Positions 1-6,986 of a DNA stretch of 11,744 nucleotides are shown piece by piece. The position numbers and the translations under genes are program-made. The notes under the pieces are model-generated. The model did no database searches and was not told the origin of the DNA. It was given only the letters and a program-made list of their open reading frames with translations. The DNA comes from Spirochaetales bacterium Spiro_01. GTDB lineage: Bacteria; Spirochaetota; Spirochaetia; Sphaerochaetales; Sphaerochaetaceae. Position 1 is the first letter of the stretch, and each line of letters begins with the position of its first letter. The DNA is taken from positions 1 to 11,744 of the forward strand of contig LVBC01000031.1 of NCBI GenBank assembly GCA_001604265.1. Reading direction: 5' to 3'.

Positions 1-57
1 AAAGCCTATTGTTACCCCCATTTTCTGCCTTAAACGTCGGGATGTCCAATATAAGTT

Positions 58-118
58 TTGAATATTATTATAAGTGCTGATTATAATCTTTGCTTTTTGT
101 ACCACTTGCCACTATAAT
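58..118 (+). promoter_or_regulatory. Candidate promoter(s) of the LysR-type regulator gene
   Basis: Two overlapping sigma-A-like promoters can be read upstream of the regulator. The better one is TTGCTT (90-95), a 17-base spacer and a perfect TATAAT (113-118), which would start transcription near 125. A second is TTGAAT (58-63), an 18-base spacer and TATAAT (82-87). The region is AT-rich. LysR regulators often bind upstream of their own gene, but I could not single out a convincing T-N11-A box. I recognised nothing else in bases 1-57. Confidence 0.6.
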
Positions 119-188
119 ATCCATATCCTCTCTGCTTCAGGAACAGGGAGAGGTATACTTCTTCTGATAGAAAAACAATGGAGCAAGA

Positions 189-1121
189 ATGGAACTGTAT
201 GAGATCAGATACTTTGTAGCAGTCTGCGATGCAAGAAGCTTCTCGAGAGCGGCAAAGATCGTCGGTGTAAGCCAGCCTGCACTCAGCCAGTGCATCAGGA
301 AGATGGAGAACGAGCTGAAATCTCCTCTTCTTCAGAGACCGATCCACAGCATGAAGCTGACAGAGGTCGGCGAGGTCGTCTACTCATACGGAGTGAAGAT
401 GCTGGGACTGAAGCGGGAGATGGATGGCTCCATTGCAGAGATAATGCATGCCGACAATGTGGAGATCACGATCGGGATGTCTCCATTCTATTCGAGGCAC
501 TTCCTGCCTACGATTCTCCAGTTCATAAGGAACAAGATTCCAAATGTGAACATCCGCATCGTCGAGGAGATATCGCAGGTCCTGGAGGAGAGGCTGCTCG
601 ACAACGAGCTGGACTTCTGCTGTGTCCCGCAGGATCCTGTGGTGCCGGGACTCTCGTACGAGACCATCTGCATGGAGGAGCTGATGCTTGCAACTCCGCA
701 GGACAGCCCACTGAGATCGCATGCGCTTCCCGCCTCTCCTGTGCCATTTCTCGAGACGAAGTGGATACGTGGCCAGAAGCTTGTAAGTCTCAAGCAGGTT
801 CAGAAGATCAACAAGCTGCTGGGCCCGATCTTCGATGCTGACGAGCTGGATTGCGAGGTAGTCTATGAGACCCTCGACTGGGATACTGTGAACATAATGA
901 TCGGCAACGGGCTTGGAGTCGGCTTCGTCCCCGATATCCTGTATTCAGGGCAGCAGACAGCCTCCTCGCCACTCTACTTCAGGATACCTGACAAGCGCTT
1001 TCTGAGGCACTATTCGATAGCTTACAAGGATGGGAAGGTCTTCACGAACCTCGAAAGAAGACTGATCGAGATATTCAAGGAACAGATAAAGGTGATCAGG
1101 CAGAACAAGTGGAAGGTGTGA
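189..1121 (+). CDS. LysR-family transcriptional regulator
   Basis: This 310-residue protein has the length and layout of a LysR-type regulator. The N-terminal winged helix-turn-helix (about residues 1-60) carries the family signature: MELYEIRYFVAV, then SFSRAA, then VSQPALSQCIRKME. A linker helix and a periplasmic-binding-protein-like effector domain (about 90-295) follow, with ITIGMSPFYSRHFLPTIL opening the first subdomain and GNGLGVGFVP near the end. ATG 189 is preceded by GGAG at 180-183, five bases away. The protein would bind DNA as a dimer or tetramer and respond to a small molecule that the sequence does not identify. LysR genes are often divergent from their target; that neighbour, if it exists, lies left of the window. 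The next gene, gshA, is convergent, so it is not an obvious target. Confidence 0.93.
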   Translation: MELYEIRYFVAVCDARSFSRAAKIVGVSQPALSQCIRKMENELKSPLLQRPIHSMKLTEVGEVVYSYGVKMLGLKREMDGSIAEIMHADNVEITIGMSPFYSRHFLPTILQFIRNKIPNVNIRIVEEISQVLEERLLDNELDFCCVPQDPVVPGLSYETICMEELMLATPQDSPLRSHALPASPVPFLETKWIRGQKLVSLKQVQKINKLLGPIFDADELDCEVVYETLDWDTVNIMIGNGLGVGFVPDILYSGQQTASSPLYFRIPDKRFLRHYSIAYKDGKVFTNLERRLIEIFKEQIKVIRQNKWKV

Positions 1122-1124
1122 GCC

Positions 1125-2399
1125 TCAGAGGGCCTCCTCCTGCCTCCTTCTGGCAAGCTCGAGTCCCTTCTCGAGGAAGGAGTCCGCAAACTCTCTCCTG
1201 ATCCTCCAGGCGTAGCGCCTTTCCGGATCCACGAGCTTCTCATACTCGAAATCCAGGATCCTGTGCACCTCTTCTGGAAAATCGCTGTAGAAGTCGCGCA
1301 TCGAATCTATCAGGTTCCTTCCAGCCTGTACGGCAGAGTATACAGAGCCGCCGGGAGAGACTATCTTCACTGTCTTCAGATCGTAGTGCGCTGCGCTCTT
1401 GAAGTTCTGTGCCGCCTGCACCTGCTGCTTCAGGCCGTAGCACGTCGGCTCCACGCTGGAAAACCAGATGAGAAGAAGATGGATGAATCTGAGATCCTCG
1501 ACATTTATCCCCTCCTTGTAGAGAGGATTCAGGTCGACCATCCTGAGTTCTATATGGCTCACTCCCTCATCGTGGAGCTTCTGGAGCGTATTCTCTCCCC
1601 TTGGCTTCAATCTCACAGGGAAGTAGAGCTCCGATGGGGCGGCTATGAGGCCATCGTCGACATACTTCTGTATGCTGTCGGCATAGGCCGGGACAGAGGA
1701 GAAGTCGAAGACGGGAGTGAAGTAGTTCCAGTAGCCGAGCTCGCTGCAGCGGGTGCTGGCCATCCCATTGAAGGTAGTACCTCCCCTCGTACCCTTTTCC
1801 ACATAGCTTGAATCCAGAAGCGGACTTGCCGCAGTGAGTGCTGTGATTATCCAGCCGTAGGCAGTGGCGTTCTCGGCAAGCTTGATGTAGAGCTCGTTCT
1901 TGTACTCCTGGAAGTCACTCTTTCCGCTAAGTGCGAAGTCTGCCATCAGAAGCTCATCCGCGAAGGAGAAGTTCACATGGATCCCAGAAAGCGTCATCTT
2001 GTATCGGCCATAGCGGTCCGACAGGTAGTTCCTGTACTCTGTCTTGGATGCAAGGTCGCCTTCATATATGGCAACAGGAATATCGTCCTCGTTCCTTATG
2101 AATGGAGGGTTCGAAAAGGGCCAGAGCATTTCGCTCTCCGGTAGCTTCACAAGTTCTCTCTGGATATATCTTGTGAACTCATAGAGGGCAGAAACTGCCG
2201 CCTCAGGAGAGGTCTCGACATCCGTGTTTATCTCGGTCTGGTTCTCGCAGAAGTCCCTGACGATGTTCCTGCTCTCAGAGAAGGGATCCCTGGAATGGGA
2301 CATCGTCCCATCCGGATGTATCCTCAGGCTCTCCTTCTCAAGGCCGAAATTGCCCTTGAAAAGCAGTTTTCTTACCCTTTCATCTCTTATATGCAGCAT
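1125..2399 (-). CDS. gshA: Glutamate-cysteine ligase (gamma-glutamylcysteine synthetase), stand-alone
   Basis: The protein of about 424 residues matches the glutamate-cysteine ligase type found as the N-terminal half of bifunctional GshAB (GshF) enzymes. It would join glutamate and cysteine with ATP in the cytoplasm. Recognisable pieces, numbered from ATG 2399, are FGLEKESLRI (about 18-27), ENQTEINTDV (about 52-61), MLWPFSNPP (about 91-99), SGIHVNFSF (about 138-146) and RGGTTFNGM followed by SELGYWNYFTP. The frame opens nine bases upstream at a TTG (2408), but that codon lies only one base from the AAGGGGAG at 2410-2417. The ATG at 2399 has a 10-base spacing and is the more likely start. The C-terminal ATP-grasp glutathione synthetase domain of GshAB is absent, and no gshB lies in the window. 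The gene has its own promoter and lies downstream of the hydrogenase terminator. Confidence 0.9.
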   Translation of the reverse strand: MLHIRDERVRKLLFKGNFGLEKESLRIHPDGTMSHSRDPFSESRNIVRDFCENQTEINTDVETSPEAAVSALYEFTRYIQRELVKLPESEMLWPFSNPPFIRNEDDIPVAIYEGDLASKTEYRNYLSDRYGRYKMTLSGIHVNFSFADELLMADFALSGKSDFQEYKNELYIKLAENATAYGWIITALTAASPLLDSSYVEKGTRGGTTFNGMASTRCSELGYWNYFTPVFDFSSVPAYADSIQKYVDDGLIAAPSELYFPVRLKPRGENTLQKLHDEGVSHIELRMVDLNPLYKEGINVEDLRFIHLLLIWFSSVEPTCYGLKQQVQAAQNFKSAAHYDLKTVKIVSPGGSVYSAVQAGRNLIDSMRDFYSDFPEEVHRILDFEYEKLVDPERRYAWRIRREFADSFLEKGLELARRRQEEAL

Positions 2400-2433
2400 C
2401 CGCTCCAAGCTCCCCTTCTGCTATATGTAGAAA

Positions 2434-2462
2434 ACATTAGACCCCGACCATCTGCTTGTCAA
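2434..2462 (-). promoter_or_regulatory. Promoter of gshA
   Basis: On the minus strand, TTGACA (2462-2457) is followed by a 17-base spacer and TAATGT (2439-2434), a near-consensus sigma-A promoter. Transcription would begin near 2427, about 28 bases before ATG 2399 and just upstream of the AAGGGGAG ribosome binding site. The promoter lies downstream of the hydrogenase terminator, so gshA is probably expressed independently of the hyd operon. Confidence 0.7.
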
Positions 2463-2484
2463 TTGATTGCAGGTGACGGGGTCA

Positions 2485-2520
2485 CTAAAGGAACAGGAGA
2501 GGAGCAACCGTCCTCTCCTG
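2485..2520 (-). terminator. Intrinsic terminator of the hydCBA operon
   Basis: Read on the minus strand, CAGGAGAGGA (2520-2511) and TCCTCTCCTG (2503-2494) form a perfect 10-bp stem around a 7-base loop, followed by the T-rich TTCCTTTAG. It begins 10 bases after the hydA stop codon at 2530. The U-tract is interrupted by two Cs, so termination may be incomplete. Confidence 0.75.
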
Positions 2521-2529
2521 CATGGGCTA

Positions 2530-4299
2530 TCAGTCGTTGAAAGGTACCTTCCCAGCATACGAGGTATGCAGGAGGTGGTGTGCCTTGTGGGAGTTCGGCT
2601 GACCGAGGAAATCAAGGTAGAGTGCCTTGATCTGAGGGTTGTTGTGGGACTGTCTGATCCTCTTTCTCTCATCCTCGCTGTAGAGGGCATCTGCTCTCTT
2701 CTGCTTGTAGGTATCGACGATGTCGATATCCTCATTAGGAAGGAAGCACTCTCTGACGTATGGCTGGCCGCCACCGTTGATACAGCCGCCTGGGCATCCC
2801 ATGATCTCGATGAAGTGATACTTGGACTTTCCAGCCCTGATATCATCCAGGAGGACCTTGGCATTTCTCATTCCATGCGCAACTGCGATGTTCAGAGTAA
2901 CGCCGCTGATAGTCAGGGAAGCCTCCTTGATGCCTTCGAAGCCTCTGACCTGTGCGAAGTTGATCATGCCATACTCCTCGCCGGTGAGCTCGAAGTATGC
3001 AGTTCTGAGAGCTGCCTCCATTACACCACCGGTAACACCGAAGATGACACCTGCACCGGTGTACTGTCCTACGATATCCTCATCGAACTCCTCATCCTTG
3101 AGGCGCATGAAGTTGATACCGCTTCTCTTGATCATCTTGCCAAGCTCCCTCGTGGTGAGAACTGCATCGACATCCTTGAGACCATCGGTGACATTCTGAG
3201 GTCTCTCCTTCTCGAACTTCTTTGCAGTACATGGCATGATGGATACGACGAACATATCCTCAGGTCTGACACCGACCTTCTGAGCATAGTAGTGCTTCAG
3301 GATAGCTCCCTCCATCTCGTGCGGAGACTTGCAGGAGGAGAGGTGCGGCAGCAGATCGCTGTAGTAGTACTCGGCGTAGTTGACCCAGCCTGGGGAACAG
3401 GATGTGATCATAGGAAGGACTGCATCCTTGTGGTTCAGTCTGTCGAGAAGCTCGTGAGCCTCCTCCATGATGGTGAGGTCTGCACCGAAGTTGGTATCGA
3501 AGACCTTGTGGAAGCCGAGTCTTCTGAGAGCTGCGACCATCTTGCCGGTAACTGGAGTACCGATCTTCATGCCGAACTCCTCACCGAGAGCGGCTCTGAC
3601 TGCAGGTGCAGTCTGTACGACAACGTACTTGCCCTCTCTGAAGGCCTGGTCGACCTTTCCGATCTCGCTGTTCTCCATGAGAGCACCGGTAGGACAGACG
3701 GAAACGCACTGTCCGCACATGATACATGGAGAGTCGTTGAAGCTCCTGTTCTGGGCAGGACCGACGATGGTGCTGAAGCCTCTGTTCTGGAAGCCGAGGA
3801 TTCCATTGCCATGGGCATTGGAGCAGCGGGCAACACAGCGGCCACAGAGGATGCACTTCGAGGTATCTCTGGTGATCGAAGGATTGAGCCTGTCAATCGT
3901 GACCGGAGTCTTCTCACCGAGGTACATGTTCTCACGAGCACCAGTGAGATGTGCGACATGCAGAAGCTCGCACTTCTCGTTCTTCTCGCACTGCTGGCAG
4001 TTGAGAGAGTGGTTCGAAAGCAGGAGCTCGACAGAGGTCCTTCTTGCCTGGGTTGCGAGTGGAGATGCGATCTTGACCTCCATGCCCTCGTTGACTGGAT
4101 ATACACAGGAGGCGACAAGACCTCTTGCACCCTTCACCTCTACAAGACAGACACGGCAGGAGGCTCTGTTGCATTCGCCATGGTTGTAGTTGCACAGTGA
4201 TGGGATCTCGTAGCCGCACTGTCTGGCAGCCTCGAGGATTGTAAGGCCTTCATCGACCTGATACGGAAGACCTTCGATTCTGATATTTACCTTTGCCAT
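2530..4299 (-). CDS. hydA: [FeFe] hydrogenase catalytic subunit, NAD(P)-linked trimeric type
   Basis: This 589-residue protein is the H2-forming/oxidising subunit of a HydABC/Hnd-type hydrogenase. Its domains in order are: an N-terminal [2Fe-2S] domain (C36, C48, C51, C65), a His-Cys3 [4Fe-4S] site (H97, C101, C104, C110), two ferredoxin-type [4Fe-4S] sites (C149/152/155/159 and C192/195/198/202), and the H-cluster domain. The H-cluster motifs are TSCSPGW (299-305), MPCTAKK (355-361) and EIMGCPGGCINGGGQP (498-513), followed by the usual C-terminal small-subunit-like helix. It lacks the extra C-terminal [2Fe-2S] domain of Thermotoga HydA and is close to the length of Desulfovibrio HndD. AGGA lies six bases before the ATG, and 18 bases separate it from hydB. 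Maturases HydEFG, needed to build the H-cluster, are not in the window. The first H-cluster motif has Ser where many monomeric enzymes have a second Cys. Confidence 0.97.
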   Translation of the reverse strand: MAKVNIRIEGLPYQVDEGLTILEAARQCGYEIPSLCNYNHGECNRASCRVCLVEVKGARGLVASCVYPVNEGMEVKIASPLATQARRTSVELLLSNHSLNCQQCEKNEKCELLHVAHLTGARENMYLGEKTPVTIDRLNPSITRDTSKCILCGRCVARCSNAHGNGILGFQNRGFSTIVGPAQNRSFNDSPCIMCGQCVSVCPTGALMENSEIGKVDQAFREGKYVVVQTAPAVRAALGEEFGMKIGTPVTGKMVAALRRLGFHKVFDTNFGADLTIMEEAHELLDRLNHKDAVLPMITSCSPGWVNYAEYYYSDLLPHLSSCKSPHEMEGAILKHYYAQKVGVRPEDMFVVSIMPCTAKKFEKERPQNVTDGLKDVDAVLTTRELGKMIKRSGINFMRLKDEEFDEDIVGQYTGAGVIFGVTGGVMEAALRTAYFELTGEEYGMINFAQVRGFEGIKEASLTISGVTLNIAVAHGMRNAKVLLDDIRAGKSKYHFIEIMGCPGGCINGGGQPYVRECFLPNEDIDIVDTYKQKRADALYSEDERKRIRQSHNNPQIKALYLDFLGQPNSHKAHHLLHTSYAGKVPFND

Positions 4300-4317
4300 A
4301 TTTATTCCTACCCCTCG

Positions 4318-6183
4318 TTATTTCTTCTCGATGGCCTTGAACTTACATGTACTCATACAAGCACCGCACTTGATACACTTGTTCTGGTCGATTTCGAATG
4401 CCTTGACCCTTACTTCACCAGTGATTGCACCAACTGGGCACTGGCGTGCACAGAGTGAACACTTCTTGCACTTCTCAGGATCGATCTCATAGTGCATGAG
4501 ATTCTTGCAGACGTGAGCAGGACACTTCTTGTCGATTACGTGAGCGACATACTCATCCCTGAAGGACCTCATGGTCGAAAGGATTGGATTTGCAGAGGTC
4601 TGTCCAAGAGCACAGAGTGCACCCTCCTTGATCGTGGCAGCGAGCTCCTCGAGGTACTTGAGATCCTCCATTGTGCCTCTGCCCTCTGTGATCTTCGTGA
4701 GGTACTCCATCATTCTCTTGGTACCGATACGGCAGTGGGAACACTTTCCACAGGATTCGTCACAGATGAACTCCATGTAGAACTTGGCGATATCGACCAT
4801 ACAGTTATCCTCGTCCATTACAATGGCGCCACCGGAACCCATCATGGAACCTCTGGCTACGAGGGTGTCGAAATCGATCTCTGCATCGAGGTCCTTCTCT
4901 GTGAGACAGCCACCTGATGGACCACCGGTCTGGATTGCCTTGAACTTCTTGCCACCAGGAATACCACCGCCGATATCGTAGATGAGCTCTCTGAGGGTAG
5001 TACCCATTGGAACCTCAACGAGACCTACATTGTTGACCTTTCCACCGAGTGCGAATACCTTGGTACCCTTGCTCTTCTCGGTTCCGAGGCTGTTGAAGGA
5101 CTTTGCACCATTTCTGATGATGTATGGAACTACGGAGAGTGTCTCTACGTTGTTGACAATTGTTGGGCAGTCCCAGAGGCCCTTGACTGCAGGGAATGGT
5201 GGTCTTGGGCGAGGCATACCTCTCTGACCCTGGATGGAGTTGAGAAGAGCTGTCTCCTCACCACAGACGAAAGCGCCTGCACCTGGGCGGATATGCACAT
5301 GGAAGCTGAAGTCGGTTCCAAGGATGTTGTCACCGATGAGTCCAAGCTCCTCGGCCTGCCTGATTCCGATTTCGAGGCGATGGATTGCAATTGGGTACTC
5401 GGCTCTTACATAGAAGTAGCCGTTCTGTGCTCCGATTGCATAGCCTGCGATCATCATGCCCTCGATAACAGCAAGTGGGTTGCCTTCCAGAATGGAACGG
5501 TCCATGAAGGCACCTGGGTCACCCTCGTCACCATTGCAGACGACGAACTTCTGTCCATCCGGCTGGTTGTAGGCGAACTGCCACTTCCTTCCAGTTGGGA
5601 AGCCTGCGCCACCGCGGCCGCGGAGACCGGACTCGAGGATCTCGTCGATGATCTTCTGTCTGTCCATCTTAAGAGCCTTGGCGAGGGCAGCGAATGCGCC
5701 TGCACCGAGAGCCTCATCGATGCTCTCCGGATTGATGACACCGGACTGCTCCAGTGCGATTCTGTGCTGCTTCTTGTAGAAGTTGATATCATCCTGCTTT
5801 GCGACCTTCTCGCCTGTGACAGGATCGACATAGAGAAGTCTCTCTACGATCTCGTTGTTGAGGATATCCTTCTCGAAGATCTCATCGACATCGTCGACAC
5901 TTACCATTCTATAGAGAGTGTCTTCCGGGTAGATCTTTACAAATGGGCCCTGGGAACAGAAACCGAGACAGCCGACCTTGTTGATGGAGATCCTGTCGCC
6001 TACCTTGTTCTTCTTGATGAGCTTCTCGAACTTCTCGATGATCTCTGCGGAGTTGGATGAGAGACATCCGGTACCACCACAGACTACGATTGCCCTCTTA
6101 CCCTCGACGCCCTTGAACTTGGCGGCCAGGCATGCGCTGCAATGCTGCTGCTTTTCTGCGAGTTCTTCAAAGGTCCTGATCAT
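4318..6183 (-). CDS. hydB: NADH-binding flavoprotein subunit of the [FeFe] hydrogenase (NuoF-like)
   Basis: This 621-residue subunit carries FMN and the NAD(H) site and passes electrons between NADH, ferredoxin and HydA. Its domains in order are: a thioredoxin-like [2Fe-2S] domain (C35, C40, C72, C76); the NuoF core with GRGGAGFPTGRKW (189-201), GDEGDPGAFMDR (218-229) and NNVETLSVVP (344-353); an SLBB-like section; and a [4Fe-4S] site ESCGKCSHC with C524. A C-terminal two-cluster ferredoxin domain follows (C572/575/578/582 and C603/606/609/613). C554 and C559 in KCPAHVCK could bind a metal. This architecture and length fit HydB of electron-bifurcating enzymes rather than plain NuoF. The ATG overlaps the hydC stop by four bases (ATGA), and AAGGAGG lies 10 bases upstream at 6194-6200, indicating translational coupling. 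Confidence 0.96.
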   Translation of the reverse strand: MIRTFEELAEKQQHCSACLAAKFKGVEGKRAIVVCGGTGCLSSNSAEIIEKFEKLIKKNKVGDRISINKVGCLGFCSQGPFVKIYPEDTLYRMVSVDDVDEIFEKDILNNEIVERLLYVDPVTGEKVAKQDDINFYKKQHRIALEQSGVINPESIDEALGAGAFAALAKALKMDRQKIIDEILESGLRGRGGAGFPTGRKWQFAYNQPDGQKFVVCNGDEGDPGAFMDRSILEGNPLAVIEGMMIAGYAIGAQNGYFYVRAEYPIAIHRLEIGIRQAEELGLIGDNILGTDFSFHVHIRPGAGAFVCGEETALLNSIQGQRGMPRPRPPFPAVKGLWDCPTIVNNVETLSVVPYIIRNGAKSFNSLGTEKSKGTKVFALGGKVNNVGLVEVPMGTTLRELIYDIGGGIPGGKKFKAIQTGGPSGGCLTEKDLDAEIDFDTLVARGSMMGSGGAIVMDEDNCMVDIAKFYMEFICDESCGKCSHCRIGTKRMMEYLTKITEGRGTMEDLKYLEELAATIKEGALCALGQTSANPILSTMRSFRDEYVAHVIDKKCPAHVCKNLMHYEIDPEKCKKCSLCARQCPVGAITGEVRVKAFEIDQNKCIKCGACMSTCKFKAIEKK

Positions 6184-6668
6184 TTTCCAGCTGCCTCCTT
6201 GCGAAGATCTTCGATAATCTTAGGAACCTGTGTTACAGCTACCTTTGGATATACCTTGCCGTTGATGGATACTGCCGGAGCAATTCCGCAGGCACCAAGA
6301 CATCTCAGTGCATCGATGGTGAACATCAGATCCTCTGTTGTCTCGCCTGGCTTGATGCCAAGGATCTCTGAGAACTTGTCGACTACCTGCTGAGCACCCT
6401 TAACGTAGCATGCGGTTCCAAGACAGCATCCGATTACATACTTCCCCTTTGGCTTCTGGGAGAAGAAGGAATAGAACGAGACTACACCGTAGATTTCAGC
6501 GACGCTGATACCTGTATTCTTGGATACCAGCTCCTGCACCTCAAGTGGAATATAACCGTACTGTCTCTGGATGTCGCTGAGGATCATCATCAGAGGAGTG
6601 GTCTCATCCTTGTACTTTTCACAGATGCTGTTGATCATCTCGACAGCAGCACCGCTTAGATGTGCCAT
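6180..6668 (-). CDS. hydC: NuoE-like [2Fe-2S] subunit of the [FeFe] hydrogenase
   Basis: This 162-residue thioredoxin-fold protein resembles NuoE/HydC/HndA. The [2Fe-2S] ligands are visible as C82-x4-C87 (CLGTAC) and C123-x3-C127 (CLGAC). The helical N-terminus, with IQRQYGYIPLEV and ISVAEIYGVVSFYSFF, is typical of the family. The reading frame extends to an ATG at 6698, but ATG 6668 (MAHLSGAAVEM) has TAGGGGGG at 6674-6681, five bases upstream. The upstream ATG has no such site, so 6668 is the chosen start. It is the first gene of the hydC-hydB-hydA operon. In the complex it sits beside HydB and takes part in electron transfer around the flavin; that role is known for the family and not shown by the sequence. 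Confidence 0.95.
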   Translation of the reverse strand: MAHLSGAAVEMINSICEKYKDETTPLMMILSDIQRQYGYIPLEVQELVSKNTGISVAEIYGVVSFYSFFSQKPKGKYVIGCCLGTACYVKGAQQVVDKFSEILGIKPGETTEDLMFTIDALRCLGACGIAPAVSINGKVYPKVAVTQVPKIIEDLRKEAAGK

Positions 6669-6733
6669 AAATACCCCCCTATCGTGACTCATTTTCAATT
6701 GTCAAGGTTTGTTCGTTTCAATGTTTTGGAAAG

Positions 6734-6769
6734 TGTATAGATAATTTGACTTAATTGCAAGCAAATCAA
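6734..6769 (-). promoter_or_regulatory. Candidate promoter of the hydCBA operon
   Basis: No consensus promoter stands out upstream of hydC. The best minus-strand readings are TTGATT (6769-6764), 17 bases, AATTAT (6746-6741), with four of six matches in each box, or TTGCAA (6760-6755), 15 bases, TATACA (6739-6734). Either gives a leader of roughly 60 bases. The weak boxes suggest that an activator or an alternative sigma factor may be needed, or that I have the wrong pair. Confidence 0.3.
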
Positions 6770-6781
6770 TACAATATAATC

Positions 6782-6799
6782 AGTTAGCATATGCTAACT
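6782..6799. promoter_or_regulatory. Perfect 18-bp palindrome, candidate operator between hyd operon and amidohydrolase gene
   Basis: AGTTAGCATATGCTAACT is identical to its own reverse complement over all 18 bases. It lies 114 bases upstream of the hydC start and 188 bases upstream of the amidohydrolase start. A plus-strand TATAAT (6775-6780) ends two bases before it, so a protein bound here could cover that transcription start. The GTTA/TAAC half-sites resemble those of the redox regulator Rex (TTGTTAA-N4-TTAACAA), but the half-sites are two bases further apart, so Rex is not a good match. Perfect symmetry without a loop argues for a dimeric DNA-binding protein rather than an RNA hairpin. Confidence 0.55.
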
Positions 6800-6862
6800 T
6801 TAGTGTTTCACCCAGTTAATTTACCACAGCTCAATGGTAATGTGAAGATCGTTATATTATTT

Positions 6863-6898
6863 GTATTTTCCGAAAATAATTCTGCATTCGGGAAATAC
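6863..6898 (+). repeat. 12-bp inverted repeat, possible leader hairpin
   Basis: GTATTTTCCGAA (6863-6874) pairs with TTCGGGAAATAC (6887-6898) across a 12-base loop. One position is a T-G pair, which would be a tolerated U-G wobble in a plus-strand transcript but an A-C mismatch in a minus-strand one. This favours a function in plus-strand RNA, upstream of the amidohydrolase gene. A short weak stem AGGA/TCCT (6907-6919) and a run TTATTTTTT follow, which could act as a poor terminator or attenuator. Confidence 0.4.
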
Positions 6899-6949
6899 CT
6901 CGATCCAGGAGAAAACGTCCTTATTTTTTCCAGTCACGAGGCCAGGCTT

Positions 6950-6977
6950 TTGACAACGTCACACCAGCAGTCATAAG
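6950..6977 (+). promoter_or_regulatory. Candidate promoter immediately upstream of the amidohydrolase gene
   Basis: TTGACA (6950-6955), a 16-base spacer and CATAAG (6972-6977, four of six matches to TATAAT) lie directly in front of ATG 6987. Transcription from here would start near 6984 and give an almost leaderless mRNA. That would agree with the absence of a ribosome binding site. The alternative is a start further upstream at the TATAAT of 6775-6780, giving a leader of about 200 bases. Confidence 0.35.
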
Positions 6978-6986
6978 CTTCTTGCT

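Noticed and set aside
1158..1184. Hairpin CTTC/GAAG near the 3' end of gshA as a terminator
   Set aside because: The stem is about four base pairs, lies inside the coding sequence, and has no T-run on either strand.
2467..4200. 577-codon open frame on the plus strand opposite hydA
   Set aside because: It is antisense to a gene with complete, conserved hydrogenase motifs. Its translation has no recognisable domain and is the kind of open frame that codon bias leaves on the opposite strand.
6782..6799. Rex operator
   Set aside because: The GTTA and TAAC half-sites are two bases further apart than in TTGTTAA-N4-TTAACAA, and the outer TTG/CAA bases are missing.
6791..6976. 61-codon plus-strand frame in the hyd/amidohydrolase gap
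   Set aside because: Its ATG lies inside the 18-bp palindrome, it has no Shine-Dalgarno sequence, its base composition is that of the AT-rich spacer, and it covers the inverted repeat.
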